In this document: positions 24,711 through 35,003 of the stretch, piece by piece
Layout of the letters: each line of letters opens with the position of its first letter
How positions within the stretch are numbered: position 1 is the stretch's first letter
From: Halocynthiibacter styelae
GTDB taxonomy: Bacteria; Pseudomonadota; Alphaproteobacteria; Rhodobacterales; Rhodobacteraceae
DNA length: 64,000 nt
Direction: 5' to 3'
NCBI RefSeq assembly: GCF_016123485.1
Contig: NZ_JADCKQ010000005.1
Coordinates: 1-64,000 of the forward strand
Translations under genes and position numbers: made by a program
Notes under the pieces: generated by a model
Told to the model about the DNA's origin: nothing
What the model saw: only the letters and a program-made list of their open reading frames with translations
Database searches by the model: none

Positions 24711-25583
24711 TCAAAGCCCGGACATCCAGGCGCGCAGATCAGTGAAGAAGGCTTCTTCTTCCTCAATAAACGGATAGTGCGCCGAATTTTCATAGATTGT
24801 CAGTGTTGCGTTGGGCGCAAGATCAGCGATGCGACCCGCCCCGTGATCCGGCGGCGTAATACCATCAACCCGCCCGGCGACCGCCCAGACCGGCGTTTTC
24901 ACATCCGGCAGAATGCCCGTCATATTGAACGTCCCAAGCAGACCGGCAGCCGCATTCCAGGCCTGGTAAGAATAGGTGGTTGCTTCATCCAGCCGTACAC
25001 CAACCGCGGGATCGAAATCCTTAAAATACATCTGAATGACAAGATTCCAGGTCGCACGGAAGGTCTCATTGTCCGGCATCGGCCCGCTGAACAATGCATC
25101 AAGCGCCCCCATCTGATCCTCATTCCCGGACAGCGCGGGCTCATAGTCCAGCGCAGGGGCTGTGTCGATCAATGCCAGACCGCGCAACCTGTCCTGATGG
25201 GCAGCAGCATAGGCCTGAGCGATAAAGCCACCATAGGAATGGCCGATCAGGGTCATATCATCGTGGCCAAGATGTGCGCGCAACGCATCTGCATCCGACA
25301 CCAGACGTTCCATCGTCAGATCAGAGAAATCTTCGGGATAGGCAGACTGGCCATTTCCGTAGTGATCATAATAAATCACGCTGTGCGTATCAGAGAGCTG
25401 GTCGAAATAAGGGCGCAGGTAGGTGTGATCCAGCCCAAGCCCGCCATGCATCACCATCACAGCCGGTCCTTCGCCGACGACTGTGTAGGATAGCGTCGCA
25501 CTATTGATCTGCGCTTCATCCGCTTGTGCAATTGAACTGATGGCCATAGCGGCAACTCCCCCGAATACTGATAAAACTTTCAT
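24711..25583 (-). CDS. exported alpha/beta hydrolase (proline iminopeptidase-like)
   Basis: A 290-residue protein with a signal peptide (residues 1-22, ending SIAQA) and an alpha/beta-hydrolase domain. The oxyanion-hole HGGLGLDHTYLRPYF, nucleophile elbow LIGHSYGGFIAQAYA (about residue 115), acid in AVAGRVDGITPP and His in NSAHYPFIEE are all present. The arrangement with a Leu/Thr-Arg cap is like proline iminopeptidases. The substrate is unknown; location would be periplasmic. The start at 25583 follows GGAGGG. Confidence 0.88.
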   Translation of the reverse strand: MKVLSVFGGVAAMAISSIAQADEAQINSATLSYTVVGEGPAVMVMHGGLGLDHTYLRPYFDQLSDTHSVIYYDHYGNGQSAYPEDFSDLTMERLVSDADALRAHLGHDDMTLIGHSYGGFIAQAYAAAHQDRLRGLALIDTAPALDYEPALSGNEDQMGALDALFSGPMPDNETFRATWNLVIQMYFKDFDPAVGVRLDEATTYSYQAWNAAAGLLGTFNMTGILPDVKTPVWAVAGRVDGITPPDHGAGRIADLAPNATLTIYENSAHYPFIEEEEAFFTDLRAWMSGL

Positions 25584-25637
25584 TTCACCCTCCATTTTCA
25601 GGATTGTGGCACAGGTAAAAGCGATCCGACAAACAAA

Positions 25638-25662
25638 AAGGCCAGCTGAAACAGCTGGCCTT
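25638..25662 (-). terminator. terminator of rpsD
   Basis: An 11-bp perfect stem (AAGGCCAGCTG / CAGCTGGCCTT) with a three-base loop. On the minus strand it is followed by TTTTTG. It lies just after the rpsD stop at 25685. Confidence 0.88.
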
Positions 25663-25684
25663 CCGTATAGGACTGTGGCGAAGA

Positions 25685-26305
25685 TCAGTTCTTCGCGTAG
25701 AATTCTACAACCAGGTTTGGTTCCATCATCACCGGGTATGGCACATCGCCAAGACCAGGGGTGCGAACAAAGGTTGCGGACATCTTGGAGTGATCTGCAT
25801 CAACATAGTCAGGCACATCGCGCTCTGCCAGTTGGGTTGCTTCGATCAGAACTGCCAGCTGGCGGGACTTTTCACGAACTTCGATCACGTCACCTTCTTT
25901 AACACGGTAAGAAGGGATGTTCACTTTTTTGCCGTTTACGGTCACGTGGCCGTGGTTCACGAACTGACGTGCAGCAAAAACAGTTGCAACGAATTTCGCG
26001 CGGTAAACAACAGCGTCGAGACGGCGTTCCAGCAGACCGATGAGGTTTTCACCAGTATCGCCTTTAACACGCTCAGCTTCGCCATAGATGCGACGGAACT
26101 GTTTCTCGGTCAGGTCGCCGTAGTAGCCTTTCAGCTTCTGCTTGGCGCGCAGCTGCAGACCGAAGTCAGACAGTTTGCCCTTACGACGCTGGCCGTGCTG
26201 GCCTGGGCCATATTCACGACGATTTACTGGAGATTTAGGACGACCCCAGATGTTTTCGCCCATGCGGCGGTCAATTTTGTATTTGGCAGACGTACGTTTA
26301 GTCAC
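25685..26305 (-). CDS. rpsD: 30S ribosomal protein S4
   Basis: A 206-residue primary 16S rRNA-binding protein that nucleates 30S assembly. It has [19 protein letters not shown] at the start, [16 protein letters not shown], and the S4 RNA-binding domain [20 protein letters not shown] through [19 protein letters not shown]. The start codon is GTG at 26305 behind AGGAGAAC; a longer in-frame reading would add a non-conserved extension. It stands alone, as in many alphaproteobacteria, and is not in the alpha operon. Confidence 0.97.
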   Translation of the reverse strand: MTKRTSAKYKIDRRMGENIWGRPKSPVNRREYGPGQHGQRRKGKLSDFGLQLRAKQKLKGYYGDLTEKQFRRIYGEAERVKGDTGENLIGLLERRLDAVVYRAKFVATVFAARQFVNHGHVTVNGKKVNIPSYRVKEGDVIEVREKSRQLAVLIEATQLAERDVPDYVDADHSKMSATFVRTPGLGDVPYPVMMEPNLVVEFYAKN

Positions 26306-26611
26306 GACTGTTCTCCTTCTAAGTTTCGAAGGGCGTTGTCCTTCTCCCGGAAGCCCGGGTGACAGGCATCCTCTTGCGAGGGCCACCAACACCAAAGAAT
26401 CCCCAGGACAAATTCTGCCCGGGAACAGGGGGCTTTTATGGGGGGCGGCGCTGCCTGTCAATGTGAATATGCCCCGTTGTTTTCATAAGAAAACCCTGTG
26501 GTCTGCCTTTGCTTATTTTGCACTTATATATTTTATACTTGAAATATATTTCACCTGTGGCACAGTCATTCAGGGGAAAGGCGCAAAAACGCCACCCACT
26601 GGGAGGAACAT
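26306..26611. promoter_or_regulatory. divergent intergenic region with candidate MarR operator
   Basis: The region separates rpsD from the catabolic cluster. The AT-rich segment 26500-26560 is the likely cluster promoter. It contains the inverted repeat ATATATTT (26526-26533) / AAATATAT (26542-26549) with an eight-base spacer, the size and symmetry of a MarR-family operator. The cluster encodes a MarR protein. Binding is inferred. Confidence 0.45.
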
Positions 26612-28906
26612 ATGAAAATCGCATGTCTGGGCGGCGGCCCTGCCGGGCTTTACTTTGCCATCTCAATGAAACTGCGCCAACCCGAGGCACAGATCACCGT
26701 GATCGAGCGCAACAAAGCCGATGATACCTTCGGCTGGGGTGTGGTTCTGTCTGATGATGCGATGGGCAACCTTTCGGAAAACGATCCTGTTTCAGCGCAA
26801 ATGATCCGCGATAGCTTTTCCTGGTGGGATGACATCGCCGTTGTGCATGACGGCGTCCGTACTGTGTCCGGCGGGCACGGCTTTGCGGGCATTGGGCGGA
26901 TGCGGATGCTGCTGATCCTGCAGAAACGCGCGCGGGAGCTGGGTGTGAACCTGGCGTTCGAGACCGAAGCAAAACCCGTGCAGGACTATCAGGCCGAATA
27001 TGACGTGGTGGTTGGCTGTGACGGCCTGGGGTCCAAAGTACGCGAAACCCATGCCGAACATTTCAAACCCGAAATTGATGTGCGCGAATGCAAATTCATC
27101 TGGCTGGGCACCCATCAGAAATTTGACGACGCCTTCACCTTTATCTTTGAGAAAACCGAACACGGCTGGGTCTGGGTGCATGCCTATCAGTTTGACGATG
27201 AGACCGCGACCGTGATTGTCGAATGCCAGCAGGAGACCTGGGATAAGTTCGGCTTTGAAGCGATGAGCAAAGAAGAAATCATCGCGAAATGTGAAGAAAT
27301 CTTTGCCGATCACCTAGGTGGGCACAGGTTGATGTCCAACGCTGATCACCTGCGCGGTTCCGCCGTTTGGATGAACTTCCCCCGTGTGCTGTGCGAAAAA
27401 TGGCATTATGAGAATGTCGTCTTGCTGGGCGATGCCTCTGCCACTGCGCATTTTTCGATCGGATCAGGGTCACGCCTGGCCTTTGACAGTGCGATTGCCC
27501 TGGCCGAATTCATCCACACCGAAGACACGCTGGAAGGCGCTTTCACCCGTTATCAAGAGGAACGCCGCCTGGATGTGCTGCGCCTGCAATCCGCGGCGCG
27601 CAATTCACTGGAATGGTTTGAACAGGTGGAACGTTACCTGGATCTCGACCCCGTCCAATTCAATTATTCCCTGCTGACCCGCAGCCAGCGTATCAGCCAC
27701 GAAAACCTGCGGGAACGGGATGCGAAATGGTTAGAGAGCGCCGAAAAATGGTTTCAGACCCAGGCAGGCGGGCTGGAAGCACCTGTACGCGCCCCGATGT
27801 TTGCGCCCTATAAATTGCGCGATATGGATCTGAAGAACCGCATCGTGGTGTCCCCCATGGCGCAATATAAGGCCGTGGATGGCACGCCGGGTGACTGGCA
27901 TCTGGTGCATTACGGCGAACGCGCCAAAGGCGGGGCCGGGCTGGTTTATACAGAGATGACATGCGTCTCTGACCCAGGGCGTATCACCCCTGGTTGCCCA
28001 GGGCTTTACGCGCCAGAACATGAAACGGGCTGGAAACGCCTGACGGATTTTGTCCATGCGGAAAGTGACGCGAAAATCTGCTGTCAGATCGGCCATTCCG
28101 GGCGCAAGGGCTCTACGCGCGTGGGCTGGGAAGGCATGGATCAACCGCTTGAGCGCGGGAACTGGGACCTGATCTCGGCCTCACCCATTCCATGGTCTGA
28201 CAACAACGCAACCCCACGCGAAATGACGCGTGCGGATATGGATGAGGTCCGGGATCAGTTTGTCGCGGCAACAGAAATGGCCCAGCGCGCGGGGTTTGAC
28301 ATGGTGGAACTGCACGCCGCCCACGGCTATCTGATCAGTTCCTTCATCTCCCCCGTCAGCAACCAGCGCAGCGATGGCTACGGCGGCAGTCTGGAAAACC
28401 GCATGCGCTATCCACTGGAAGTTTTTCAGGCCATGCGCGCTGTCTGGCCGGAAGATAAACCTATGTCAGTACGTATTTCTGCGAATGACTGGGTGGGCGA
28501 GGCCGGTGTCACCCCGGAAGAGGCTGTTGACATTGCGGATATGTTCCATGCGGCGGGGGCCGACATCATCGACGTATCCGCTGGGCAAACCACCACCGAC
28601 GCCAAACCTGTCTATGGCCGCATGTTCCAGACACCGTTTTCGGATCGCATCCGCAATGACACAGGCATCGCAACCATGGCGGTGGGCAATATTTTTGAAC
28701 CCGATCACGCCAACTCCATCCTGATGGCCGGACGCGCAGATCTGGTGGCTATTGGTCGCCCACATCTGGCAGATCCCTACTGGACCCTGCACAATGGCGC
28801 GGCAATCGGGGATCGTTCCGCCATCTGGCCCCTGCCCTATGATGCGGGGCGTGAACAGGCCTGGCGTCTGGCGGATCGCAACGCAGAAATACTGGGGAAA
28901 GTGTGA
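26612..28906 (+). CDS. fused flavoprotein monooxygenase / Old Yellow Enzyme (2-aminobenzoyl-CoA monooxygenase/reductase-like)
   Basis: A 764-residue fusion. Residues 1-380 are a class A flavoprotein aromatic hydroxylase: [22 protein letters not shown] motif, [11 protein letters not shown], and [20 protein letters not shown]. Residues 395-764 are an Old Yellow Enzyme: [44 protein letters not shown] with substrate His residues, and AVGNIFEP. This architecture belongs to Azoarcus 2-aminobenzoyl-CoA monooxygenase/reductase and to proteins annotated as salicylyl-CoA 5-hydroxylase/oxidoreductase. It would hydroxylate and then reduce an aryl-CoA ring. It is the first gene of the cluster, behind GGGAGG. 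Confidence 0.92.
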   Translation: MKIACLGGGPAGLYFAISMKLRQPEAQITVIERNKADDTFGWGVVLSDDAMGNLSENDPVSAQMIRDSFSWWDDIAVVHDGVRTVSGGHGFAGIGRMRMLLILQKRARELGVNLAFETEAKPVQDYQAEYDVVVGCDGLGSKVRETHAEHFKPEIDVRECKFIWLGTHQKFDDAFTFIFEKTEHGWVWVHAYQFDDETATVIVECQQETWDKFGFEAMSKEEIIAKCEEIFADHLGGHRLMSNADHLRGSAVWMNFPRVLCEKWHYENVVLLGDASATAHFSIGSGSRLAFDSAIALAEFIHTEDTLEGAFTRYQEERRLDVLRLQSAARNSLEWFEQVERYLDLDPVQFNYSLLTRSQRISHENLRERDAKWLESAEKWFQTQAGGLEAPVRAPMFAPYKLRDMDLKNRIVVSPMAQYKAVDGTPGDWHLVHYGERAKGGAGLVYTEMTCVSDPGRITPGCPGLYAPEHETGWKRLTDFVHAESDAKICCQIGHSGRKGSTRVGWEGMDQPLERGNWDLISASPIPWSDNNATPREMTRADMDEVRDQFVAATEMAQRAGFDMVELHAAHGYLISSFISPVSNQRSDGYGGSLENRMRYPLEVFQAMRAVWPEDKPMSVRISANDWVGEAGVTPEEAVDIADMFHAAGADIIDVSAGQTTTDAKPVYGRMFQTPFSDRIRNDTGIATMAVGNIFEPDHANSILMAGRADLVAIGRPHLADPYWTLHNGAAIGDRSAIWPLPYDAGREQAWRLADRNAEILGKV

Positions 28907-29667
28907 TGACCAACCTGACAGGCAAACATGCGGTAGTGACAGGCGGCGGCACAGGTGTCGGCGCGGCGATTGCGGAAACCCTGGCCCATGCAGGCGCGCG
29001 GGTGACGGTGATGGGTCGCTCTGAGGCGCCGCTGAAACAAGTGGCGAAACAGCATAAGGCGATTGGTTATACCTGTTGTGATGTGACTGACGCGCAGGCC
29101 GTGAAATCCGCCTTCCGCGAGGCACGCGGCGTGAATGGCGCGGTGGATATGATCGTGGCCAATGCGGGCGCGGCGGAAAGCAAGCCTTTTGCGAAAACCA
29201 CTGCGGCTGAATTCCAGGCCATGTTGGATGTGAACTTGTCAGGCGTGTTCAACTGTTTCCAGGCCGGACTAAGCGACATGGAACTGGCGGGCGAAGGGCG
29301 CATGATTTCCATCGCCTCCACCGCCGGGCTGAAAGGCTATCCCTATGTCGCGGGTTATGTGGCGGCAAAACACGGCGTTGTGGGTCTAACCCGTGCGTTG
29401 GCGCTTGAACTGGCGCAAAGCGGCGTGACCGTAAATGCGATCTGCCCCGGCTTCATCGACACCCCGATGCTGGAGCGTTCCATCACAAACATCATGGAAA
29501 AAACCGGCATGGAGCGCGCCAAAGCGGAACGCGCCCTGCGTGCCCCCAACCCGCAGGATCGTTTTGTCACCCCACAAGAGGTCGCGGATATGGTGCTTTG
29601 GCTGTGTTCCGACAGTGCACGTGGCGTGAATGGCGCAGCCCTGCCGATCTCCGGCGGTGAAATATAA
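28906..29667 (+). CDS. SDR family oxidoreductase
   Basis: A 253-residue classical short-chain dehydrogenase. It has the cofactor motif VTGGGTGVGAAIAET at residues 11-25, VANAGAAE, the catalytic Ser in ISIAST, and Tyr/Lys in YVAAKHGVVG (about residue 155). ICPGFIDTPM and VNGAALPISGGE are typical of 3-oxoacyl and 3-hydroxyacyl-CoA type members. The ATG shares its first base with the last base of the upstream stop. In this cluster it most likely oxidises a hydroxyacyl-CoA or ring-hydroxyl intermediate. Confidence 0.9.
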   Translation: MTNLTGKHAVVTGGGTGVGAAIAETLAHAGARVTVMGRSEAPLKQVAKQHKAIGYTCCDVTDAQAVKSAFREARGVNGAVDMIVANAGAAESKPFAKTTAAEFQAMLDVNLSGVFNCFQAGLSDMELAGEGRMISIASTAGLKGYPYVAGYVAAKHGVVGLTRALALELAQSGVTVNAICPGFIDTPMLERSITNIMEKTGMERAKAERALRAPNPQDRFVTPQEVADMVLWLCSDSARGVNGAALPISGGEI

Positions 29668-29677
29668 AGGTGAAGAC

Positions 29678-30127
29678 ATGGTAAACCCGGAACCCGATTC
29701 AAAATCCCGCCTGCGTCTGTGGCTGCGCCTGCTGAAAACCAGCCGGGGGATTGAGGCCACATTGCGCGAACGCCTGCGTGTGGAATTTAACTCCACCCTG
29801 CCGCGTTTTGACGTCATGGCCGCGCTGATGCGCCATGAAGACGGCTTACGGATGAGCGAACTGGCGGGCGGGCTGAAAGTATCCAACGGCAATGTCACGG
29901 GCATCATTGAACGTCTGGTGGAGGACGATATGGTGGAACGGGTTGCGGTGAAAGGCGATCGCCGCGCAACCAAAGTGCGCCTGACACGCGGCGGCAAAGT
30001 CCACTTTGAAAAACTTGCTGAAGCCCATGAAGCCTGGATTGACGAATTGCTAAGCGCCTTTGCCCCCGAAGATGCAGATTACCTGTCCGCGCAATTGCAA
30101 TCGGTGGAGGATCAGACACATGACTAA
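29678..30127 (+). CDS. MarR family transcriptional regulator
   Basis: A 149-residue regulator with the MarR winged helix: [48 protein letters not shown] and the wing [11 protein letters not shown]. The N- and C-terminal helices form the dimer interface. The start at 29678 follows AGGTGAAG. It lies inside the catabolic operon and overlaps the hydratase gene by eight bases. Relatives in aromatic-CoA operons are repressors released by the aryl-CoA; that is the likely control here. A candidate operator lies at 26526-26549. Confidence 0.92.
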   Translation: MVNPEPDSKSRLRLWLRLLKTSRGIEATLRERLRVEFNSTLPRFDVMAALMRHEDGLRMSELAGGLKVSNGNVTGIIERLVEDDMVERVAVKGDRRATKVRLTRGGKVHFEKLAEAHEAWIDELLSAFAPEDADYLSAQLQSVEDQTHD

Positions 30128-30929
30128 CGCGCGTACCGAAGTGGCCCATTTTAAACTTGAGATCACTGACCGCGTGGCAACCGTGCGTCTGGACCGGCCA
30201 GATCGTAAAAACCCGCTGACCTTTGAAAGCTATGCCGAGTTGCGCGACTGGTTCCGCGATCTGCATTACGCGGACGATGTGGATGTGGTGATCTTTGCCT
30301 CGAACGGCGGTAATTTTTCATCCGGCGGCGACGTACATGACATCATCGGGCCGCTGACACGGATGAATATGAAGGACCTCATGCGCTTCACCCGCATGAC
30401 CGGTGATCTCGTCAAAGCGATCATGCATTGCGGCAAGCCGGTGATTGCGGCGGTCGATGGCATTTGCGTTGGCGCGGGCGCGATCATTGCCATGGCGTCC
30501 GACATGCGCATCGCAACGCCCGAGGCAAAGACTGCTTTCCTGTTCACACGCGTCGGGCTTGCTGGCTGTGACATGGGTGCCTGCGCGATCCTGCCCCGGA
30601 TCATCGGGCAATCGCGCGCGGCAGAGCTGCTTTACACCGGGCGGTCTATGTCTGCGCAGGAAGGCGAAAACTGGGGGTTTTATTCCAGACTTGTGGCTGC
30701 GGAAGGTCTGACGGCCCAAGCGCAGGCGATGGCAGACCGCATCAAAGCCGGTCCCAATTTCGCCCATATGATGACCAAAACCATGTTGAACCAGGAATGG
30801 TCTATGTCGATTGATCAGGCGATTGAAGCCGAAGCCCAGGCCCAGGCGATCTGCATGCAGACCGAAGATTTCAAACGCGCATACGATGCGTTTGTTGCCA
30901 AAGAAAAACCGGTGTTTGAGGGGGACTAA
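30120..30929 (+). CDS. enoyl-CoA hydratase/isomerase family protein
   Basis: A 269-residue crotonase-fold protein. [20 protein letters not shown] is at the start. The CoA-binding and oxyanion-hole segments are [18 protein letters not shown] (about residue 60) and [22 protein letters not shown] (about 115). [22 protein letters not shown] carries the second half of the active site; the usual catalytic Glu positions are not obvious (GLAGCDMG), so it may be a lyase, isomerase or hydrolase of the superfamily. The start overlaps the MarR gene by eight bases. Role: ring-opening or beta-oxidation of the CoA intermediate. Confidence 0.9.
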   Translation: MTNARTEVAHFKLEITDRVATVRLDRPDRKNPLTFESYAELRDWFRDLHYADDVDVVIFASNGGNFSSGGDVHDIIGPLTRMNMKDLMRFTRMTGDLVKAIMHCGKPVIAAVDGICVGAGAIIAMASDMRIATPEAKTAFLFTRVGLAGCDMGACAILPRIIGQSRAAELLYTGRSMSAQEGENWGFYSRLVAAEGLTAQAQAMADRIKAGPNFAHMMTKTMLNQEWSMSIDQAIEAEAQAQAICMQTEDFKRAYDAFVAKEKPVFEGD

Positions 30930-30932
30930 ACG

Positions 30933-32087
30933 ATGGCGGATACATCATATCTCACCTGGCCGTTTTTTGAGGATCGGCATGGCGATCTGGCCGTTGAATT
31001 GCAGGCTTGGGCCGCGCAGGAACTTGCGGGCCTTGATCATTCCGATACAGACGCTCTCTGCCAGGATCTGGTCGCACGCCTGAGCCGGGATGGCTGGGCG
31101 GTGCATTCCGGGGTGGACCCTGCGGATGCAGGCGCAAAACTGGATGTACGCACGCTTTGCCTGATCCGGGAAACGCTTGCGTATCACGACGGGCTGGCGG
31201 ATTTTTCCTTTGCCATGCAGGGCTTGGGCACGGGCGCGATTTCGCTGTTTGGTACAGACACACAAAAAGCCGAATGGCTGCCCAAAACCCGCAGTGGCAC
31301 AGCAATTTCCGCCTTTGCCCTGACCGAACCGCAATCCGGATCTGACGTGGCCAATTCCACCATGACTGCCCAGCGCGACGGGGATGAATATGTGCTGAAC
31401 GGTGAGAAAACCTGGATTTCCAATGGTGGAATTGCAGATGTTTACACCCTGTTTGCCCGCACCGGCGAAGCACCCGGCGCCCGTGGTCTGTCGGCCTTTA
31501 TCCTGCCCGCAGGCCTGCCGGGGTTTGAGATTGCGGAACGCCAGGAAACCATCGCACCCCACCCGCTGGCGACCCTGCGGTTCACCAATTGCCGTATTCC
31601 GGCCAGCGCCATGATCGGCGATCCTGGCCAGGGCTTTAAAATCGCCATGTCGGTGCTGGATGTCTTCCGTTCCACAGTCGCTGCCGCCGCTCTTGGCTTT
31701 GCACGCCGCGCATTGGATGAGGCCACCGCCCGCGTCAAAGCACGCCACGTGCAGGGCGCGCCGCTGGCGGATTTGCAGATGGTGCAGGGGCATATCGCCG
31801 ATATGGCGCTGAAGATCGACGCCTCCGCCTTGCTGGTTTACCGCGCCGCCTGGGCCAAGGATATGGGCGCGCCACGCGTCACCCGCGAAGCTGCCATGGC
31901 CAAGTTGTTTTCAACGGACGAGGCGCAGAAGGTCATTGATACAGCCGTGCAATTGTTTGGTGGCGACGGTGTGCGTTCCGGCATGATGGTTGAAAAGCTG
32001 TACCGCGAAATCAGGGCTTTGCGCATCTATGAAGGCGCAAGCGACGTGCAGCGGGTCGTCATCGCGCGGGAGGCGCTGAAAGACTGA
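30933..32087 (+). CDS. acyl-CoA dehydrogenase
   Basis: A 384-residue FAD enzyme. It has [17 protein letters not shown] (about residue 125), the strand [35 protein letters not shown], and near the C-terminus [37 protein letters not shown], whose Glu in YEGAS is the catalytic base position. It oxidises an acyl-CoA intermediate and passes electrons to ETF. It lies three bases after the hydratase gene in the same operon. Confidence 0.94.
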   Translation: MADTSYLTWPFFEDRHGDLAVELQAWAAQELAGLDHSDTDALCQDLVARLSRDGWAVHSGVDPADAGAKLDVRTLCLIRETLAYHDGLADFSFAMQGLGTGAISLFGTDTQKAEWLPKTRSGTAISAFALTEPQSGSDVANSTMTAQRDGDEYVLNGEKTWISNGGIADVYTLFARTGEAPGARGLSAFILPAGLPGFEIAERQETIAPHPLATLRFTNCRIPASAMIGDPGQGFKIAMSVLDVFRSTVAAAALGFARRALDEATARVKARHVQGAPLADLQMVQGHIADMALKIDASALLVYRAAWAKDMGAPRVTREAAMAKLFSTDEAQKVIDTAVQLFGGDGVRSGMMVEKLYREIRALRIYEGASDVQRVVIAREALKD

Positions 32088-32127
32088 ACGATCTGTGGGG
32101 AGACAGATCAGAAAGGGAGGAAACGCG

Positions 32128-33753
32128 ATGAACACTTTAGGAAAAAGCGCGCATGTCGACACATTCACGCGTGATAATCTGCCGCCCGTTGATCAGTGGC
32201 CTGAATTTCTGCTGGACGGGTTTGATTACCCCAACCAGCTGAATGCCGGTTATGAATTATGCGATGCCATGGTTGAACGCGGCCTTGGGGATCATACGGC
32301 CCTGATCGGCAACGGGCGGCGACGCACTTATAAGGAACTTGTGGACTGGACCAACCGCCTGGCCCATGCGCTTGTCGATGATTTGGGCGTAAAGCCCGGG
32401 AATAGAGTCTTAATCCGGTCCGCGAACAACCCCGCCATGGTCGCCTGCTGGCTGGCCGCGACCAAGGCCGGGGCCGTGGTTGTGAACACCATGCCCATGC
32501 TGCGCGCGGCGGAGCTGACAAAGATCGTGGATAAAGCCGAAATCACCCATGCGCTGTGCGACACGCGGTTGATGGATGAAATGGAGGCCTGCACAAAAGA
32601 CAGCACATTTCTGAAAGTTGTGACCGGCTTTGACGGCACTTCAAACCATGATGCGGAACTCGACCGCCTGGCGCTGGAAAAGCCCGTGCAATTCACCCCC
32701 TGCCCCACGTCCCGGGATGATGTGGCGCTGCTTGGGTTTACCTCCGGCACTACGGGCGACCCCAAAGCAACCATGCATTTTCACCGCGATCTGCTGATCA
32801 TTGCGGATGGTTACGCAAAAGAAGTTCTGGGCGTCACGCCGGAAGATGTCTTCATTGGTTCCCCCCCGCTTGCCTTCACCTTCGGCCTTGGCGGCCTTGC
32901 GATTTTCCCTTTGCGGTTTGGTGCTGCGGCGACATTGCTGGAAAACGCCAGCCCGCCGAATATGATTGAGATCATTGAGAAATACAAAGCCACCGTCTGC
33001 TTCACCGCCCCCACCGCTTACCGCGCCATGCTGGCCGCGATGGCAGAAGGCGCGGATCTGTCCAGCCTGCGCGCAGCTGTTTCGGCGGGTGAGACCCTGC
33101 CCAAACCTGTCTATGACGACTGGATGCGCAAGACCGGTAAGCCGATGCTCGATGGTATCGGCGCGACTGAAATGCTGCATATCTTTATCTCCAACCGCTT
33201 TGATGACCACCGCCCGGCCTGCACCGGTAAGCCTGTCACGGGTTATGAGGTGAAAGTGATTGATGACACAGGCCAGGAATTGCCTGCCGGAGAGGTCGGA
33301 CGCCTTGCTGTACGTGGCCCCACTGGTTGCCGCTACATGGCAGATGACCGCCAGGCGGGTTATGTGCTGGACGGCTGGAACGTCACCGGCGACAGTTTCA
33401 TGAAAGATCAGGACGGCTATCTGCATTTTGCCGCGCGCAACGACGATATGATCATCTCATCCGGCTACAACATCGCCGGACCAGAGGTCGAAGCCGCGCT
33501 TCTGTCCCACCCCGATATTGCGGAATGCGCTGTGATCGGCGCCCCGGATGACGCACGCGGATCCATCGTGCAGGCCCATGTGGTTCTGAATGCGGGCGCA
33601 GTGCCGGGGGATCCATTGATCAAAGCATTGCAGGACCATGTGAAAGCCACCATCGCGCCGTTTAAATACCCGCGTTCGGTGGTGTTCACCAAAGCCTTGC
33701 CAAAAACAGAAACCGGAAAAATACAACGCTTCAGGCTTAAAGAAAGCGGATGA
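32128..33753 (+). CDS. aryl-CoA ligase (2-aminobenzoate/benzoate-CoA ligase-like)
   Basis: A 541-residue ANL-superfamily adenylating enzyme. The P-loop LLGFTSGTTGDPKATMHFH is near residue 205, followed by DGIGATEMLHIF, GWNVTGDSFMKDQDGYLHF, and the C-terminal catalytic Lys in PKTETGKIQRF. The pattern (DNLPPVDQWPEF at the start, GATEMLHIFISN) is that of benzoate- and 2-aminobenzoate-CoA ligases. It would activate the aromatic acid for the fused monooxygenase/OYE. The start at 32128 follows GGGAGGAAACG; a longer reading lacks support. Confidence 0.92.
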   Translation: MNTLGKSAHVDTFTRDNLPPVDQWPEFLLDGFDYPNQLNAGYELCDAMVERGLGDHTALIGNGRRRTYKELVDWTNRLAHALVDDLGVKPGNRVLIRSANNPAMVACWLAATKAGAVVVNTMPMLRAAELTKIVDKAEITHALCDTRLMDEMEACTKDSTFLKVVTGFDGTSNHDAELDRLALEKPVQFTPCPTSRDDVALLGFTSGTTGDPKATMHFHRDLLIIADGYAKEVLGVTPEDVFIGSPPLAFTFGLGGLAIFPLRFGAAATLLENASPPNMIEIIEKYKATVCFTAPTAYRAMLAAMAEGADLSSLRAAVSAGETLPKPVYDDWMRKTGKPMLDGIGATEMLHIFISNRFDDHRPACTGKPVTGYEVKVIDDTGQELPAGEVGRLAVRGPTGCRYMADDRQAGYVLDGWNVTGDSFMKDQDGYLHFAARNDDMIISSGYNIAGPEVEAALLSHPDIAECAVIGAPDDARGSIVQAHVVLNAGAVPGDPLIKALQDHVKATIAPFKYPRSVVFTKALPKTETGKIQRFRLKESG

Positions 33754-33803
33754 CAACAGGAACGCGAAAGCCCAGACTGCGGGCATAATTCAGGGAGGAA
33801 TAC

Positions 33804-34940
33804 ATGAAAATTATGAAAACACTGATGGCATCCGCTGCGATGCTGCTGGCGACCCAGGCAACCGCCGAAGTCAAAGTTGGCATGATCACCACGCTGTCCG
33901 GCGGGGGGGCCGGTCTGGGGATTGATGTGCGCGATGGTTTCATGCTGGCGGTTGAGATGGCCGGACGCGATGACCTTGAGGTCGTGATTGAAGACGATCA
34001 GCGCAAGCCTGACATCGCTGTGCAACTGGCCGATAAAATGATCCAGTCGGAAGGTGTGGACATTCTGACCGGCATCATCTGGTCCAACCTCGCCATGGCG
34101 GTTGTGCCTTCTGCCACCGCGCAGGGTAAATTCTACCTCTCGCCAAACGCTGGCCCTTCTGCGCTGGCCGGTCGCGGCTGTCATGAAAACTACTTCAATG
34201 TGGCCTGGCAGAATGACAACCTGCACGAAGCTGCGGGCGCTTATGCGAATTCTGCCGAATATGCGAATTCCTTCATTCTTGCGCCGAACTATCCGGCGGG
34301 ACAGGATGCGCTGACCGGTTACAAACGCATGTATGAAGGCGAACTGGCGGGTGAGCTTTACACACAACTTGGCCAGACAGATTACGCCGCCGAAATCGCA
34401 CAAATTCGTGCGTCTGGCGCGGATAGCGTCTATTTCTTTCTGCCCGGTGGCATGGGCATTGCTTTCCTGAAACAATATGCGGCCTCTGGCGTGGATCTGC
34501 CCGTGGTTGGCCCTGCGTTTTCCTTTGATCAGGGCATTCTGCAGGCAGTGGGGGACGCAGCCCTTGGCGTCGTGAACACCAGCCAGTGGAACAAAGACAT
34601 CGACAACGCCGCAAATGCTGCTTTTGTTGAGGCGTTCGAGACTGAATATGGCCGCCTGCCGTCACTTTACGCGTCCCAGGGTTATGACACGGCAAACCTG
34701 ATCCTCTCTGCGATGGATGTTGCCGATGTGGATGATCAAGATGCCTTCCGTGCAGCCCTTGAAGCCGCTGATTTCGCATCTGTGCGTGGCAACTTTGAGT
34801 TCGGATCAAACCACCACCCGATCCAGGACATCTATGTGCGCGAAGTCATCAAAGAAGGTGACATTTACACAAACCGCATCATCGGCACCGGCCTTGAAGA
34901 CCGTGGCGATGCCTATGCAGCGGATTGTTCCCTGAACTAA
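33804..34940 (+). CDS. Liv-type ABC transporter substrate-binding protein
   Basis: A 378-residue periplasmic protein with a signal peptide (residues 1-21, ending ATA) and a type I periplasmic-binding fold: VKVGMITTLSGGGAGLGIDVRDGFMLA, VDILTGIIWSNLAMAV, FYLSPNAGPSALAGRGCHENYF, and GYDTANLILSAMD. Relatives bind branched-chain amino acids, amides or aromatic acids. Lying inside an aryl-CoA operon, it most likely binds the aromatic acid that the ligase activates. The start follows GGGAGG. Confidence 0.92.
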   Translation: MKIMKTLMASAAMLLATQATAEVKVGMITTLSGGGAGLGIDVRDGFMLAVEMAGRDDLEVVIEDDQRKPDIAVQLADKMIQSEGVDILTGIIWSNLAMAVVPSATAQGKFYLSPNAGPSALAGRGCHENYFNVAWQNDNLHEAAGAYANSAEYANSFILAPNYPAGQDALTGYKRMYEGELAGELYTQLGQTDYAAEIAQIRASGADSVYFFLPGGMGIAFLKQYAASGVDLPVVGPAFSFDQGILQAVGDAALGVVNTSQWNKDIDNAANAAFVEAFETEYGRLPSLYASQGYDTANLILSAMDVADVDDQDAFRAALEAADFASVRGNFEFGSNHHPIQDIYVREVIKEGDIYTNRIIGTGLEDRGDAYAADCSLN

Positions 34941-35003
34941 GCAAACCCGGCCGGGCGGCATAGGTTGCCCGGCCATGCGAATAAACGCGAACAGGATTTC
35001 TCT

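Noticed and set aside
26306-26461. N-terminal extension of rpsD
   Set aside because: S4 begins at the GTG at 26305 behind AGGAGAAC; upstream residues do not match the family.
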